A stretch of DNA of 64,000 nt, from positions 59,093 through 123,092 of the forward strand of contig NZ_PUIC01000007.1 in NCBI RefSeq assembly GCF_022750545.1, read 5' to 3'. The notes below the pieces were generated by a model. That model searched no databases, was not told the origin of the DNA, and was given only the letters and a program-made list of their open reading frames with translations. The position numbers and the translations under genes were made by a program. Origin of the DNA: Caulobacter sp. CCUG 60055. Lineage in GTDB: Bacteria; Pseudomonadota; Alphaproteobacteria; Caulobacterales; Caulobacteraceae. This document shows, piece by piece, positions 44,715 through 53,687 of the stretch (positions are counted from its first letter, which is position 1; the number at the start of each line of letters is the position of its first letter).

Positions 44715-44790
44715 GCCTGGGTAGCTCAGTTGGTAGAGCAGCGGATTGAAAATCCGCGTGTCGGTGGTTCGATTCCGCCCCCAGGCACCA
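44715..44790 (+). tRNA. tRNA-Phe (anticodon GAA)
   Basis: 76 nt with encoded CCA. Acceptor GCCTGGG / CCCAGGC, anticodon stem-loop GCGGAT-TGAAAAT-CCGC giving GAA, T-arm GGTGG-TTCGATT-CCGCC, discriminator A. All arms pair well. Confidence 0.96.
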
Positions 44791-45274
44791 TTTCCCCGTC
44801 GTCGCCTTCCTTCACGCCAAGCCCGGGCGCGTTACGGATAACGCGTCATGTTGCGATGCAGCGCAGCTCTCAGCCTGAGCGCGAAAAACATGCGCATGGT
44901 CCCTTAACTTCTCATTGTGCACTGCAAAACGATCGCCGTTCCGCGCTTCCGGGAGGTAAAGAATTGCGTTTGGAGGCTCTTGACGGTGCGAAAATGGATT
45001 GCCAAAGGACCATCGTCGCAAGTCTAACATTGCGGTAAGACTTCGCTTGCTGCGGTTCGTCCGTCGGCTCGCGGAGTCGTCATGCGCCTTCGAAGCGCAG
45101 CCTTGGTCCGCAAGGGGCGGGGCGGCGGTACGGGTCGCAAAGCGATAGCGGTTCCGGGGTTTTTGGGTCCGATCCGTCGGTCCTCGGCCCCGGGCTTATT
45201 TCAGTAGGGTGGAGACGCTCTCGCGCGACGACCCTCGGTCCAAACGTGCTAGACCAATCAGGAACTGGCGACAG
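44791..45274. other. Non-coding spacer before exbB
   Basis: 484 bp without a credible gene; the open frames here have no ribosome site and no coding bias. A 7-4-7 inverted repeat CGCGTTA-CGGA-TAACGCG lies at 44828-44845, with no T-run. The part 44870-45040 is less GC-rich than its surroundings and probably holds the exbB promoter. I found no convincing Fur box. Confidence 0.5.
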
Positions 45275-46174
45275 ATGCTCGACAACAAACGAACGACCCC
45301 TTTCATCGCTCTGCTCGGCGCCGTCGCGCTGATGACGAGCGCGCCGGCCTTCGCTCAGAACGCCGACCAAAAACCGGCCGCCGCCGCCGCGGCCCCCGCC
45401 GCCGCTCCGGCCGCCGCTCCCGCTCCGGCCGCTGACGCCGCCCCCGCTCCGGCCGCCGACGAGGCCCCGGGCAAGATCAAGGGCGCCGGCAAGCTGACCC
45501 CGGTCGAAATGTTCCTCAACGCCACCCCGGTGGTGAAGGTGGTCATGATCGGCCTGCTGCTGGCCTCGGTCTTCTCGTGGACCCTGCTCATCACCAAGCT
45601 GTTCGAGTTCGGCGGCCTGAACCGTGAATCGAACAAGTTCCTCGAAGCCTTCCGCGGCGCCAAGTCGATCTCCGAAATGGGCAAGATCGCTTCGTCGGAG
45701 GAATTCGAAGGCAACCCGCTGGCCGACATGGCCGCCGCGGCCGCCTCGGAAGTGGAACTGTCCCGCCAGGCGGGCCTGCAAGTGGCCGGCGCTCACCGCG
45801 ACTCGACCATCCTGCGCGCCTCGACCGCGGTTTCGGCGGTTCAATCGACCCTGGCCAAGCGCCTGTCGAACGGCATGACCTTCCTGGCCTCGGTCGGTTC
45901 GTCGGGTCCGTTCATCGGTCTGTTCGGCACCGTCTACGGGATCATGAACTCGTTCATCGGCATCGCGAACACCAACACGACCAACCTGGCCGTCGTCGCC
46001 CCCGGCATCGCCGAAGCGCTGCTGGCCACCGGCATCGGTCTGTTCGCCGCTATCCCGTCGGTTATCTTCTACAACTTCTTCCAGACCCGCATCTCCGCCT
46101 ACGGCGTGCGCTCGGAAGGCTTCGTTGCGGAACTGATGAACGCCATCTCGCGGCAGCTCGACAAGGGGGCCTAA
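45275..46174 (+). CDS. exbB: ExbB/TolQ-family proton-channel protein with cleavable leader
   Basis: 299 residues from the ATG at 45275 (ribosome site GGAACTGG). It begins with a signal peptide (IALLGAVALMTSAPAFA) and an Ala/Pro-rich periplasmic linker of ~45 residues, then the MotA/TolQ/ExbB core with three membrane spans (VVMIGLLLASVFSWTLLITK; ASVGSSGPFIGLFGTVYGIM; APGIAEALLATGIGLFAAIP). With ExbD it forms the inner-membrane motor that couples proton flow to TonB. First gene of exbB-exbD-tonB, six bases before exbD. Confidence 0.95.
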   Translation: MLDNKRTTPFIALLGAVALMTSAPAFAQNADQKPAAAAAAPAAAPAAAPAPAADAAPAPAADEAPGKIKGAGKLTPVEMFLNATPVVKVVMIGLLLASVFSWTLLITKLFEFGGLNRESNKFLEAFRGAKSISEMGKIASSEEFEGNPLADMAAAAASEVELSRQAGLQVAGAHRDSTILRASTAVSAVQSTLAKRLSNGMTFLASVGSSGPFIGLFGTVYGIMNSFIGIANTNTTNLAVVAPGIAEALLATGIGLFAAIPSVIFYNFFQTRISAYGVRSEGFVAELMNAISRQLDKGA

Positions 46175-46180
46175 CACACA

Positions 46181-46615
46181 ATGGCCGCCAAACTCGCAGG
46201 GTCTGGGGGCGGTAGTAACCAAATCGAGCAAAACAGCGAAATCAATGTCACGCCTTTCGTGGACGTGATGCTGGTTCTCCTGATCATCTTCATGGTGGCC
46301 GCGCCTTTGGCCTCCGTGTCGGTGAAAGTCGATCTACCGCCGGCGGTGGCGAAAGCCTCACCGAACCCGCCCAAACCGGTCTACATCTCGATCCAGAAGT
46401 CGGGCGAAGTCTTCATCGGCGACAGCTCGACCTCTGTGGATACGTTGGGTGCGGATCTGAAAACGAACATCGGCAAACGCGACCCAGCCAAAGAGCGTAT
46501 CTTCATCCGCGCAGACAAGGAGACGCTCTACGGCGACTTCATGGGTGTGATGAACGCGCTCCAGGACGCGGGTTTCTATAGCGTGGCGCTGATCGGCGAA
46601 GATCATAACAAGTAG
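46181..46615 (+). CDS. exbD: ExbD/TolR-family transport protein
   Basis: 144 residues: a short cytoplasmic N-terminus, one membrane span (VDVMLVLLIIFMVAAPLASV) carrying the protonatable Asp in TPFVDVMLVLL, and a periplasmic domain (VYISIQKSGEVFIGD, RIFIRADKETLYGDFM). It pairs with ExbB to energise TonB. It lies between exbB and tonB with gaps of 6 and 11 bases, so the three genes form one operon. Confidence 0.95.
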   Translation: MAAKLAGSGGGSNQIEQNSEINVTPFVDVMLVLLIIFMVAAPLASVSVKVDLPPAVAKASPNPPKPVYISIQKSGEVFIGDSSTSVDTLGADLKTNIGKRDPAKERIFIRADKETLYGDFMGVMNALQDAGFYSVALIGEDHNK

Positions 46616-46626
46616 GGCTCGCGGAC

Positions 46627-47352
<726 letters not shown>

Positions 47353-47376
47353 GATCCGTCGCCTCAGACGTTTCTG

Positions 47377-47406
47377 CACCCCGGAGGGAAACCTCCGGGG
47401 TGTTTT
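47377..47406 (+). terminator. Rho-independent terminator after tonB
   Basis: Perfect 11-bp stem CACCCCGGAGG / CCTCCGGGGTG with a GAAA tetraloop, then TTTT. Confidence 0.9.
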
Positions 47407-47437
47407 GCATTTCCGGGCCGTCGTCGGCCGAAGCGGC

Positions 47438-48319
47438 CTAGGTCAGGCCCTTGAGGTCCAGCCACGCGGCCAGTCGGCGGTTGACCTCTTCCGGGGCTTC
47501 CTGCTGCACCCAGTGCGACACGCCGGGCAGGCGTTCGAGGGTGAAGTCCTCGACATAGGGGCCGTAGCCCTCGGTCAGCTCCAGGCCCAGCGCGGCGTCC
47601 TCCTCGCCCCAGATCATCAGGACCGGCGTGCCTTTGATCGGCGGCGTGTCTCCCGGCCGCCAGCGGCCGAGGCGCGTGAAGTTGGCGCGATAGTAGTTGA
47701 TCATCGCCGTCATCGCTCCCGGGCGCAGGGCGTTGCTGCGATAGTGGTCGAGGACCTCGGGCGGAAAGCGGCTCTTGTCGACAGCCATGTCCAGGAAGGC
47801 CCGGCCCACCGCCCGCGCGCCGCGAGCGGTGAGCGCCGCCTCCGGCAACCAGGGCGTCTGAAAGAAGAACACGTACCAGCTGCGCCGCCATTGGCCGAAG
47901 CCAGACCGCATGGCCCGGACATAGACCGCCGGGTGCGGCACGTTCATGATCACCAGGCCGTCCAGGGGGGCGGCCTTCTCGATGGCCAGGGCCCAGGCGA
48001 TCAGCGCGCCCCAGTCGTGGGCGATCAGCAGGCGCCGGCGCGCGCCGAGCGCCTCGAACATGCCGGCGACGTCGGCGACCAGGGTCTCGATTCGATAGGC
48101 CGAGCGTCCGAGCGGCCGGTCGCTGTCGCCATAGCCGCGCAGGTCCGGGGCCACGGCCCGCCATCCTCGTTCGGCCAGCAGCGGCAATTGACGCCGCCAT
48201 GAGCGGCGGCTCTCGGGAAACCCATGCAGGAAAAGGGCGACATCCTCGCCGTCGCCCATCTCGTCGGTCGCGAACGACAGGCCGTTCGCGACGATTCGGC
48301 CCTGGCGTATCGCGTCCAT
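47438..48319 (-). CDS. Alpha/beta hydrolase, soluble-epoxide-hydrolase-like
   Basis: 293 residues. The oxyanion motif LFLHGFPES and the nucleophile elbow IAHDWGALIAW place it in the alpha/beta-hydrolase group using Asp (D102) as nucleophile, that is, epoxide hydrolases and haloalkane dehalogenases. The acid lies in WGEEDAALGLE and the His in LPGVSHWVQQEAPEEVN. HGFPES and the lid tyrosine INYYRANF favour epoxide hydrolase. No signal peptide. It converges on tonB across the terminator and stands alone on the minus strand. Substrate unknown. Confidence 0.87.
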   Translation of the reverse strand: MDAIRQGRIVANGLSFATDEMGDGEDVALFLHGFPESRRSWRRQLPLLAERGWRAVAPDLRGYGDSDRPLGRSAYRIETLVADVAGMFEALGARRRLLIAHDWGALIAWALAIEKAAPLDGLVIMNVPHPAVYVRAMRSGFGQWRRSWYVFFFQTPWLPEAALTARGARAVGRAFLDMAVDKSRFPPEVLDHYRSNALRPGAMTAMINYYRANFTRLGRWRPGDTPPIKGTPVLMIWGEEDAALGLELTEGYGPYVEDFTLERLPGVSHWVQQEAPEEVNRRLAAWLDLKGLT

Positions 48320-48481
48320 GCGGCGGCTCCCCGGAGGTTTCCGTCCAGCATGGCCGCCGCGCCGTCGCCGGACAACCCGTCCCGCCGGCCCGCCCGCCGC
48401 GCGAGGCGACGCGGTCGGCTTCAGCTTCGGCTTGATCCGCGGGCTGGGTCCGACTATTACAGCCGCTCGCTGTTTCAGCGC

Positions 48482-48558
48482 GCCGCCTTAGCTCAGTTGG
48501 TTAGAGCGCCAGATTGTGGCTCTGGAGGTCTCCCGTTCGATCCGGGAAGGCGGTACCA
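48482..48558 (+). tRNA. tRNA-His (anticodon GUG) of the G-1-less alphaproteobacterial type
   Basis: 77 nt with encoded CCA. Acceptor GCCGCCT / AGGCGGT with a G1-U72 wobble, anticodon loop TTGTGGC (GUG), T-arm TCCCG-TTCGATC-CGGGA, discriminator A73. The near-universal G-1:C73 pair of tRNA-His is absent, as known for a clade of alphaproteobacteria. Confidence 0.95.
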
Positions 48559-48685
48559 TCTCGAAATCCCACATGAAGAACGACATTGGGCAGACGCCGG
48601 CGCGCCGCCGCGTCCCCCCGCGTCGTTTCCGGCCGCGTCTATCCGCGAGAGGGCCCAGCGCCCGCCGTCTTGCGGAGGACATGTC

Positions 48686-49132
48686 ATGAGATTGTGGATG
48701 ATCGGCGCGGGAGCGGCCCTGTGCGTCGGCGGCGCGCAGGCCGCCGACGCCGCCCAGGTCCAGCCGGTGACGGCGGGGGCGACCACCTTCACGGGATCGG
48801 GCGTCGTCAACAACTGCCCCCTGACCCTCGGCGGAACCTTCAACCCCGCCGCCGGGACCGCCTCGATCACCAGCGTGGCCTTCGCGCCCGGCGTCTGCTC
48901 GGCCGTGGCCGCGCAGAACCTGCCCTGGACCATGCAGGCCGTATCGACGACGAGCGTCGTCTTCCACGGGGTCCGCCTGCAAAGCTCCATCCTCGGCGTA
49001 TGCGGTCCGGGCGACCTGACGGCGGCCTGGAACAACACCAGCCACCAGGCCAGCTTCACCGGGCCGCTCAATCCGGGGAATTGTCCGGCCGTCGGCTCGG
49101 TGACCGCGCCGGGCGTGCAGGTGATTCCCTGA
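48686..49132 (+). CDS. Small exported four-Cys protein (NLPW/CGPG family), copy C
   Basis: 148 residues from the ATG 48686, behind GCGGAGGAC. Signal peptide (RLWMIGAGAALCVGGAQAAD), then a beta-rich mature chain. It shares with copies A and B the four cysteines (NNCPL, GVCSA, VCGPG, PGNCP), the motif AQNLPWT and the motif CGPGDL. Copies A and C end alike (VIVP / VQVIP), which further supports common descent. It begins 128 bp after tRNA-His and converges on the lipoprotein gene. Function unknown. Confidence 0.8.
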   Translation: MRLWMIGAGAALCVGGAQAADAAQVQPVTAGATTFTGSGVVNNCPLTLGGTFNPAAGTASITSVAFAPGVCSAVAAQNLPWTMQAVSTTSVVFHGVRLQSSILGVCGPGDLTAAWNNTSHQASFTGPLNPGNCPAVGSVTAPGVQVIP

Positions 49133-49160
49133 AGATGACCGGCGAAGGGCGCGGTTCGTC

Positions 49161-49532
49161 CTAAGGCGCGGCCGCTTCGACCAACGTGGAGCAAACCACG
49201 CGGGCGAGGACCCCCGTGGCCTTGACGGGCGGCTCGTAGGGCGCGGCGGGCGGGCTGACGCTGCAGGTCTGGGTCTTCTGGCCGCCGGACGTCGTCTCGG
49301 CGATGGCGAAGGGCAGGGGAACCGCGCCGGCGGCGCCGGCCACGCCATAGCCGGCGAGGCTGCACGACACCATGGCCTCGCCCGGTTCGCAGGCCGCGCC
49401 CGGCATCTTCTGGCTCCAGCCCCAATAGACCGGCGCGGGCGTGCGCGTGGCCAGCCGATAGCTGTGTTTTTCGCCGCAGCCGGCCAGGGCCGTCGCCGCC
49501 AGGGCGAGCGTCAGGATGGTGAGACGAGCCAT
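49161..49532 (-). CDS. Small lipoprotein of unknown function
   Basis: 123 residues with a lipoprotein signal (ILTLALAATALAGC, lipobox LAGC), so the mature protein is probably lipid-anchored in the envelope. The mature part has further Cys residues (GAACEPG, VSCSLAG, QTCSV, RVVCST) and is rich in Ala, Pro and Val. It is not an obvious member of the NLPW/CGPG family despite lying beside copy C. Ribosome site GGGGGAAAC before the ATG. Converges on copy C with 28 bp between stops. Confidence 0.75.
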   Translation of the reverse strand: MARLTILTLALAATALAGCGEKHSYRLATRTPAPVYWGWSQKMPGAACEPGEAMVSCSLAGYGVAGAAGAVPLPFAIAETTSGGQKTQTCSVSPPAAPYEPPVKATGVLARVVCSTLVEAAAP

Positions 49533-49715
49533 GCGTTTCCCCCAGGGTTTGCAGGCGCCATGCGACTACAGCCGGCCCGGCGGGTCAATGCGCCAGGCCG
49601 GCCGCTCAGGGGCGTTTCGCCGCGCGGACGTAGGGTCGGCAAGGGCTTGCCGAGATGAACCGGCGTAACTTATCTGCATTTAGTTGTTGGCGGGCGGCGA
49701 TCCTTGCCCCATGCT

Positions 49716-49731
49716 GCGAACGATTGTTTGA
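49716..49731. promoter_or_regulatory. Imperfect copy of the CAAAC-N4-GTTTG operator before the monooxygenase gene
   Basis: GCGAAC-GATT-GTTTGA keeps AAC-N4-GTTTGA of the palindrome at 52582-52597 with the same spacing; one half-site is diverged. It ends 36 bp before the GTG start of the Baeyer-Villiger gene. Confidence 0.35.
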
Positions 49732-49767
49732 CGGCCTCGACAGAAGGCCGGGACGGAGGAGCTGGCG

Positions 49768-51270
49768 GTGACGGTCGAGCATTTTGACGTTCTGATTGTC
49801 GGGGCGGGGCTTTCGGGCGTCGGCGCGGGCTATCACCTGCAGACCAATTGCCCGAACAAGACCTACGCCATCCTGGAAGGCCGCGAGGCCATCGGCGGCA
49901 CCTGGGACCTGTTCCGCTATCCCGGCATCCGCTCGGATTCGGACATGTACACCCTCGGCTACGCCTTCAAGCCGTGGCGCGAGGCCAAGGCCATCGCCGA
50001 CGGGCCGTCGATCCTGAGATATGTTCGCGAAACGGCCGCCGAGCACGGCGTCGACCGTCACATCCGCTTTCGCCATCACGTCAAGCGCGCCGCCTGGTCG
50101 TCGGCCGACTCGCGCTGGACCGTCGAGGCCGAGCGGGGGCCGGACAAGGAGATCGTCCGCTTCACCTGCGGCTTCCTGTTCATGTGCAGCGGCTATTACG
50201 ACTACGCCGGCGGCTACACGCCCGACTTCGCCGGGATCGACCAGTTCGAGGGCGACGTCCTGCACCCTCAGAAATGGCCCGACAACTACGACTACGCCGG
50301 CAAGCGGGTGGTGGTGATCGGCAGCGGCGCCACGGCGGTGACGTTGGTGCCGGAAATGGCCAAGACCGCCGCGCACGTGGTCATGCTGCAGCGGTCGCCG
50401 ACCTATGTGGTGTCGCGGCCGGCCGAAGACGCCCTGGCCAACAGCCTGCGCCGCCGCCTGCCGGCCAAGCTGGCCTACGACATCATCCGCTGGCGCAACG
50501 TGCTGCTGGGCATGTTCTTCTTCAACATGGCCCGCAAGCGGCCGGAGAAGACCAAGGAGCGCTTGCTGGGCCTGGTGCGCGAGCACCTGGGGCCGGACTA
50601 CGACGTCGCCACCCACTTCACCCCTCGCTACAATCCCTGGGACCAGCGGCTCTGCCTGGTGCCGGACGCGGACCTGTTCGACGCCATCAAGGCGGGCTCG
50701 GCTTCGGTGGTCACCGACCACATCGAGACGTTCACGCCCAAGGGGCTGAAACTGAAGTCCGGCCAGGAGCTGGAGGCCGACATCGTCGTCACGGCCACCG
50801 GGCTCAAGATGCAACTGCTCAGCGGCCTGGAGGTCAGCGTCGACGGCGAGCGCGTCGATCTGTCCAAGACCATGAGCTACAAGGGCATGATGTACAGCGG
50901 CGTGCCGAACCTGGCCTCGGCCTTCGGCTACACCAACGCCTCCTGGACGCTGAAGTGCGACCTGACCTGCGAGTACATCTGCCGCCTGCTCAACTACATG
51001 GACCAGCGCGGCTGGACGCGATGCGCGCCCAAGCCGGACGCCTCGGTCGCCGAGGCGCCGTGGCTGGATTTCTCGTCGGGCTACATCCAGCGCTCGATCG
51101 ACCAGTTCCCCCGCCAGGGCCTGGTCAAGCCCTGGAAGCTCCATCAGAACTACGCCCTCGATCTGGTGGCGCTGCGGTTCGGCTCCGTCGACGACGGGGT
51201 GATGCAGTTCGACGCCCCGAACAAGGCCGGTCTGGCCGCCGCAGCGGATCCCGAGCGCGCGGCCGCCTAG
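49768..51270 (+). CDS. FAD-dependent Baeyer-Villiger-type monooxygenase
   Basis: 500 residues from a GTG behind GGACGGAGGAG. The FAD-binding GAGLSGVGAG lies at residues ~12-21 and the NADPH-binding GSGATAVTLVPE near ~190. The type I Baeyer-Villiger fingerprint FxGxxxHxxxWP is exact (F160 to P171, FEGDVLHPQKWP). It resembles EthA-like enzymes that insert oxygen into ketones to give esters. Convergent with the patatin-like gene, and close to an SDR gene; alcohol to ketone to ester to hydrolysis would be a coherent route (inference). An operator-like sequence precedes it. Confidence 0.92.
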   Translation: MTVEHFDVLIVGAGLSGVGAGYHLQTNCPNKTYAILEGREAIGGTWDLFRYPGIRSDSDMYTLGYAFKPWREAKAIADGPSILRYVRETAAEHGVDRHIRFRHHVKRAAWSSADSRWTVEAERGPDKEIVRFTCGFLFMCSGYYDYAGGYTPDFAGIDQFEGDVLHPQKWPDNYDYAGKRVVVIGSGATAVTLVPEMAKTAAHVVMLQRSPTYVVSRPAEDALANSLRRRLPAKLAYDIIRWRNVLLGMFFFNMARKRPEKTKERLLGLVREHLGPDYDVATHFTPRYNPWDQRLCLVPDADLFDAIKAGSASVVTDHIETFTPKGLKLKSGQELEADIVVTATGLKMQLLSGLEVSVDGERVDLSKTMSYKGMMYSGVPNLASAFGYTNASWTLKCDLTCEYICRLLNYMDQRGWTRCAPKPDASVAEAPWLDFSSGYIQRSIDQFPRQGLVKPWKLHQNYALDLVALRFGSVDDGVMQFDAPNKAGLAAAADPERAAA

Positions 51271-51295
51271 GGCGCCGCGGCCGTCCCGGCCTGGC

Positions 51296-52465
51296 TCAGC
51301 CGCGCTGGAGCGGCGCGAACAGCCGCCGGCGGGCGGGCGGCTGGCGCATCTTGCCGTCGGGCCAGAGGTCGCCGGCCCGAGCCAGCGATTCGCCGGCGTC
51401 GAAGATCATCCGCATATTGGCGGTCTCGAAGCTGAGCATGTTGACCCCGTCGAGGCTGTGCGGGATCGAGGCCACGGCCAGGGGCAGGTTGTGGCGCGCG
51501 CAAAACCCCCGCGCCACGTCCAGCGCCTGGCGGTAGGACAGCCGCAGCATGGTGTCGAAGCTGCGCGCCAGCACCGAAGGCAGGCCCGACGGCGTGGCGC
51601 GGGGCGATGGCTCCAGCACGGTGTTGACGATGATGTAGACCTGCCCCCCGCGAACCCGCGCGCCCAGGTCGCGCCAGCGCAGCAGGGCCTCGGGCATGAC
51701 GAACAGGGGGGCCGAGGCGCCGCCGTCCACATGCATCTCGTGATAGGGCACGCCGTCGCTCTCGACCTCGAACAGCTTGGGCGGGAACAGGCCCGGCAGG
51801 GTGGCCGAGGCGATCAGCACGTCGCGGAACAGCCGCACCGCCGCCTCGTCCCCGTGGCTGGCGATGGCCCCCATGTCCCACACGCAGGTCCTCTGGGCGT
51901 CGAGGTTGGTGGTGGCCACCAGCAGCCGCCGCCCCTTGGCGTGCTCGCGGGCGACGGCGTCGACCAGCGCCTGGTTCACGAAAGGCGAAACCAGCTCCTC
52001 GAGCGATTCTCCCCGGAAAACCCCCGCGCCCAGGCCGGCGGCGAAGCGGCGCAGGCTGAGCAGGGTCGAGGCCCGGCCGCCGGTATAGGCCTCGATCAAC
52101 TGGTCGTCCCAGTCCGGGCCGAGGAAGGCCAGGGGCGCGATCAGGGCCCCGGTGCTGACGCCGGTGACGATGGCGAAATCGGGCCGCCGGCCGCTGCGGC
52201 TCAGGCCGACCAGGGCCCCGGCGCCGAACGCGCCGCCGGCGGCGCCGCCGGACAGGGCCAGGATGTTGAGGTCGTTGCGGGCGAGCAGCGGGCGCGGCGG
52301 CGTCAGCCGGTCGGCGGCCTCGCGCAGGGCGGCGTCGGCCTGGCCGGCGGTCAGGCGCACGCCCGCGAACCCGGCCAGTTCGACGGCCGCGCCCACCGGC
52401 GGGGCCGGCAGCCGCTTGCCGTTGACGCGGAGCCTTTGCGGCCTTTCGGAGACGCTGTCCGTCAT
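51296..52465 (-). CDS. Patatin-like phospholipase / lipid acyl hydrolase
   Basis: 389 residues from the ATG 52465 behind AGGAGC; a frame from 52519 is an unlikely extension. The oxyanion loop LALSGGAAGGAFGAGAL, the nucleophile elbow GVSTGALIAP (S104) and the Asp of HVDGGASAP complete a Ser-Asp dyad. No signal peptide or lipobox is evident. Substrates are membrane lipids or other acyl esters. It is divergent from the SDR gene, with the palindrome 52582-52597 between them, and convergent with the monooxygenase gene. Confidence 0.9.
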   Translation of the reverse strand: MTDSVSERPQRLRVNGKRLPAPPVGAAVELAGFAGVRLTAGQADAALREAADRLTPPRPLLARNDLNILALSGGAAGGAFGAGALVGLSRSGRRPDFAIVTGVSTGALIAPLAFLGPDWDDQLIEAYTGGRASTLLSLRRFAAGLGAGVFRGESLEELVSPFVNQALVDAVAREHAKGRRLLVATTNLDAQRTCVWDMGAIASHGDEAAVRLFRDVLIASATLPGLFPPKLFEVESDGVPYHEMHVDGGASAPLFVMPEALLRWRDLGARVRGGQVYIIVNTVLEPSPRATPSGLPSVLARSFDTMLRLSYRQALDVARGFCARHNLPLAVASIPHSLDGVNMLSFETANMRMIFDAGESLARAGDLWPDGKMRQPPARRRLFAPLQRG

Positions 52466-52581
52466 AGACCCGAAGCTCCTGAAACGCGGCGTGGTTCCGG
52501 CCGGCGGCCGTCCGCGCAACCTCTAATCGCTCCGCCGGCTCCTGGCGACCGCATATCGCCTTGACCCCGGCGTCGGGACCG

Positions 52582-52597
52582 TCAAACATCCGTTTGA
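52582..52597. promoter_or_regulatory. Operator-like palindrome TCAAAC-ATCC-GTTTGA
   Basis: A perfect 6-4-6 inverted repeat 18 bp before the SDR start, in the intergenic region shared with patatin. Its 14-bp core is identical, spacer included, to the one at 1054-1067 and fits the PsrA-type consensus. A fatty-acid-responsive TetR repressor is a candidate binder. Confidence 0.5.
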
Positions 52598-52615
52598 TTT
52601 TACGCGGAGGCGACG

Positions 52616-53389
52616 ATGGCGCTCGATCTGTTTTCCTTGCATGGGCGCGTGGCCCTGGTCACCGGCGGCTCGCGCGGCATCGGCCGGATGATCGCCGAGG
52701 GTTTCCTCGCCCAGGGGGCCAAGGTCTACATCACCGCCCGCAAGGCGGCCGCCTGCGAAGCGGCGGCGGCGGAGCTGTCGGCGGGCGGCGGCGTCTGCAT
52801 CGCCCTGCCGGTCGACATCTCGACCCAGGAAGGCGTGCGCCGGCTGGCCGACGAGATCGCCGCCCGCGAGAGCCGGCTCGACATCCTGGTCAACAACGCC
52901 GGCGCGGCCTGGCTGGAGGCGTTCGACACCTTCCCCGAAAAGGGCTGGGACAAGGTGGTCGACCTGAACCTCAAGACGCCGTTCTTCCTGACCCAGGCCC
53001 TGGCCGGGCCGCTGCGCGCGGCGGCCTCGGCCGACCGTCCGGCCAAGGTGATCAACATCGCCTCGATCGACGGCGTCTCGGTCAACCCGATGGAGACCTA
53101 TTCCTACGCCGCCAGCAAGGGCGGCCTGATCCACATGACCAAGCGGATGGCCCTGCGCCTGATCGAGGACAACATCGTGGTGACGGCCATCGCGCCGGGG
53201 GCGTTCCCGTCGGAGATGAACACCGCAGCCCGCGACCAGGAGGCCGAGGTGGCCGCGCGCGTTCCGGCCCGGCGGATCGGCCGGCCCGAGGACATGGCGG
53301 GCGCGGCGATCTATCTGGCCTCGCGCGCCGGCGACTATGTGGTGGGCTCGACCCTGATCGTCGACGGCGGCGTCACCTACGCCCGCTAG
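52616..53389 (+). CDS. Short-chain dehydrogenase/reductase (classical)
   Basis: 257 residues with all classical SDR features: ALVTGGSRGIGRMIAEG for cofactor, VNNAGAAW, the catalytic Ser in INIASIDG, and Y-x-x-x-K in YSYAASKGG. The C-terminus ends in GSTLIVDGGVTYAR. Arg residues after the Gly-rich loop (TARK) hint at NADPH. The ATG follows GCGGAGGCG. Divergent from the patatin gene; near the Baeyer-Villiger gene. Its substrate, probably an alcohol or ketone, is unknown. The last 17 bases overlap the convergent small gene at 53373. Confidence 0.92.
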   Translation: MALDLFSLHGRVALVTGGSRGIGRMIAEGFLAQGAKVYITARKAAACEAAAAELSAGGGVCIALPVDISTQEGVRRLADEIAARESRLDILVNNAGAAWLEAFDTFPEKGWDKVVDLNLKTPFFLTQALAGPLRAAASADRPAKVINIASIDGVSVNPMETYSYAASKGGLIHMTKRMALRLIEDNIVVTAIAPGAFPSEMNTAARDQEAEVAARVPARRIGRPEDMAGAAIYLASRAGDYVVGSTLIVDGGVTYAR

Positions 53390-53684
53390 GCCCGGCGGCG
53401 CCCGGCCAGGCGCGGGCGAGGTCCGCCGTTCGTGAATCCGGCGTCGGCGGAAGCGGCGCGGGCGCGGCCCTGTCCTCGGCCATGGCCGCGACATAGGCCG
53501 CCGCGGCCTCGTCGATCCGGGCCTGTTCGTCCGCGCGTTCGTCCGCGAGGCGGGCCTCGGCGACCAGGCCGCGCAAGGCCGCCTCCGCGCCCTGCGGCCG
53601 GGCGTCCAGCCACGCCCAGTCCGCCGCCGACAGGCTCAGCGTCCGCTCGGCCGGACGCGTGGGCGCGGTCGGCGGCCCGGACAT
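53373..53684 (-). CDS. Small protein at the end of the RND efflux operon
   Basis: 103 residues beginning three bases past the stop of the outer-membrane factor gene, so probably the last gene of the operon. The first half is helical (LSLSAADWAWLDARPQGAEA, ALRGLVAEARLADERADEQA); the second half is Pro/Ala-rich. No signal peptide or membrane segment. I do not recognise a family. It overlaps the end of the convergent SDR gene by 17 bp. Confidence 0.6.
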   Translation of the reverse strand: MSGPPTAPTRPAERTLSLSAADWAWLDARPQGAEAALRGLVAEARLADERADEQARIDEAAAAYVAAMAEDRAAPAPLPPTPDSRTADLARAWPGAAGPSGRR

Positions 53685-53687
53685 GGC

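Noticed and set aside
44730..45038. Open frame of 102 codons overlapping tRNA-Phe
   Set aside because: It begins inside the tRNA, has no ribosome site and no coding bias.
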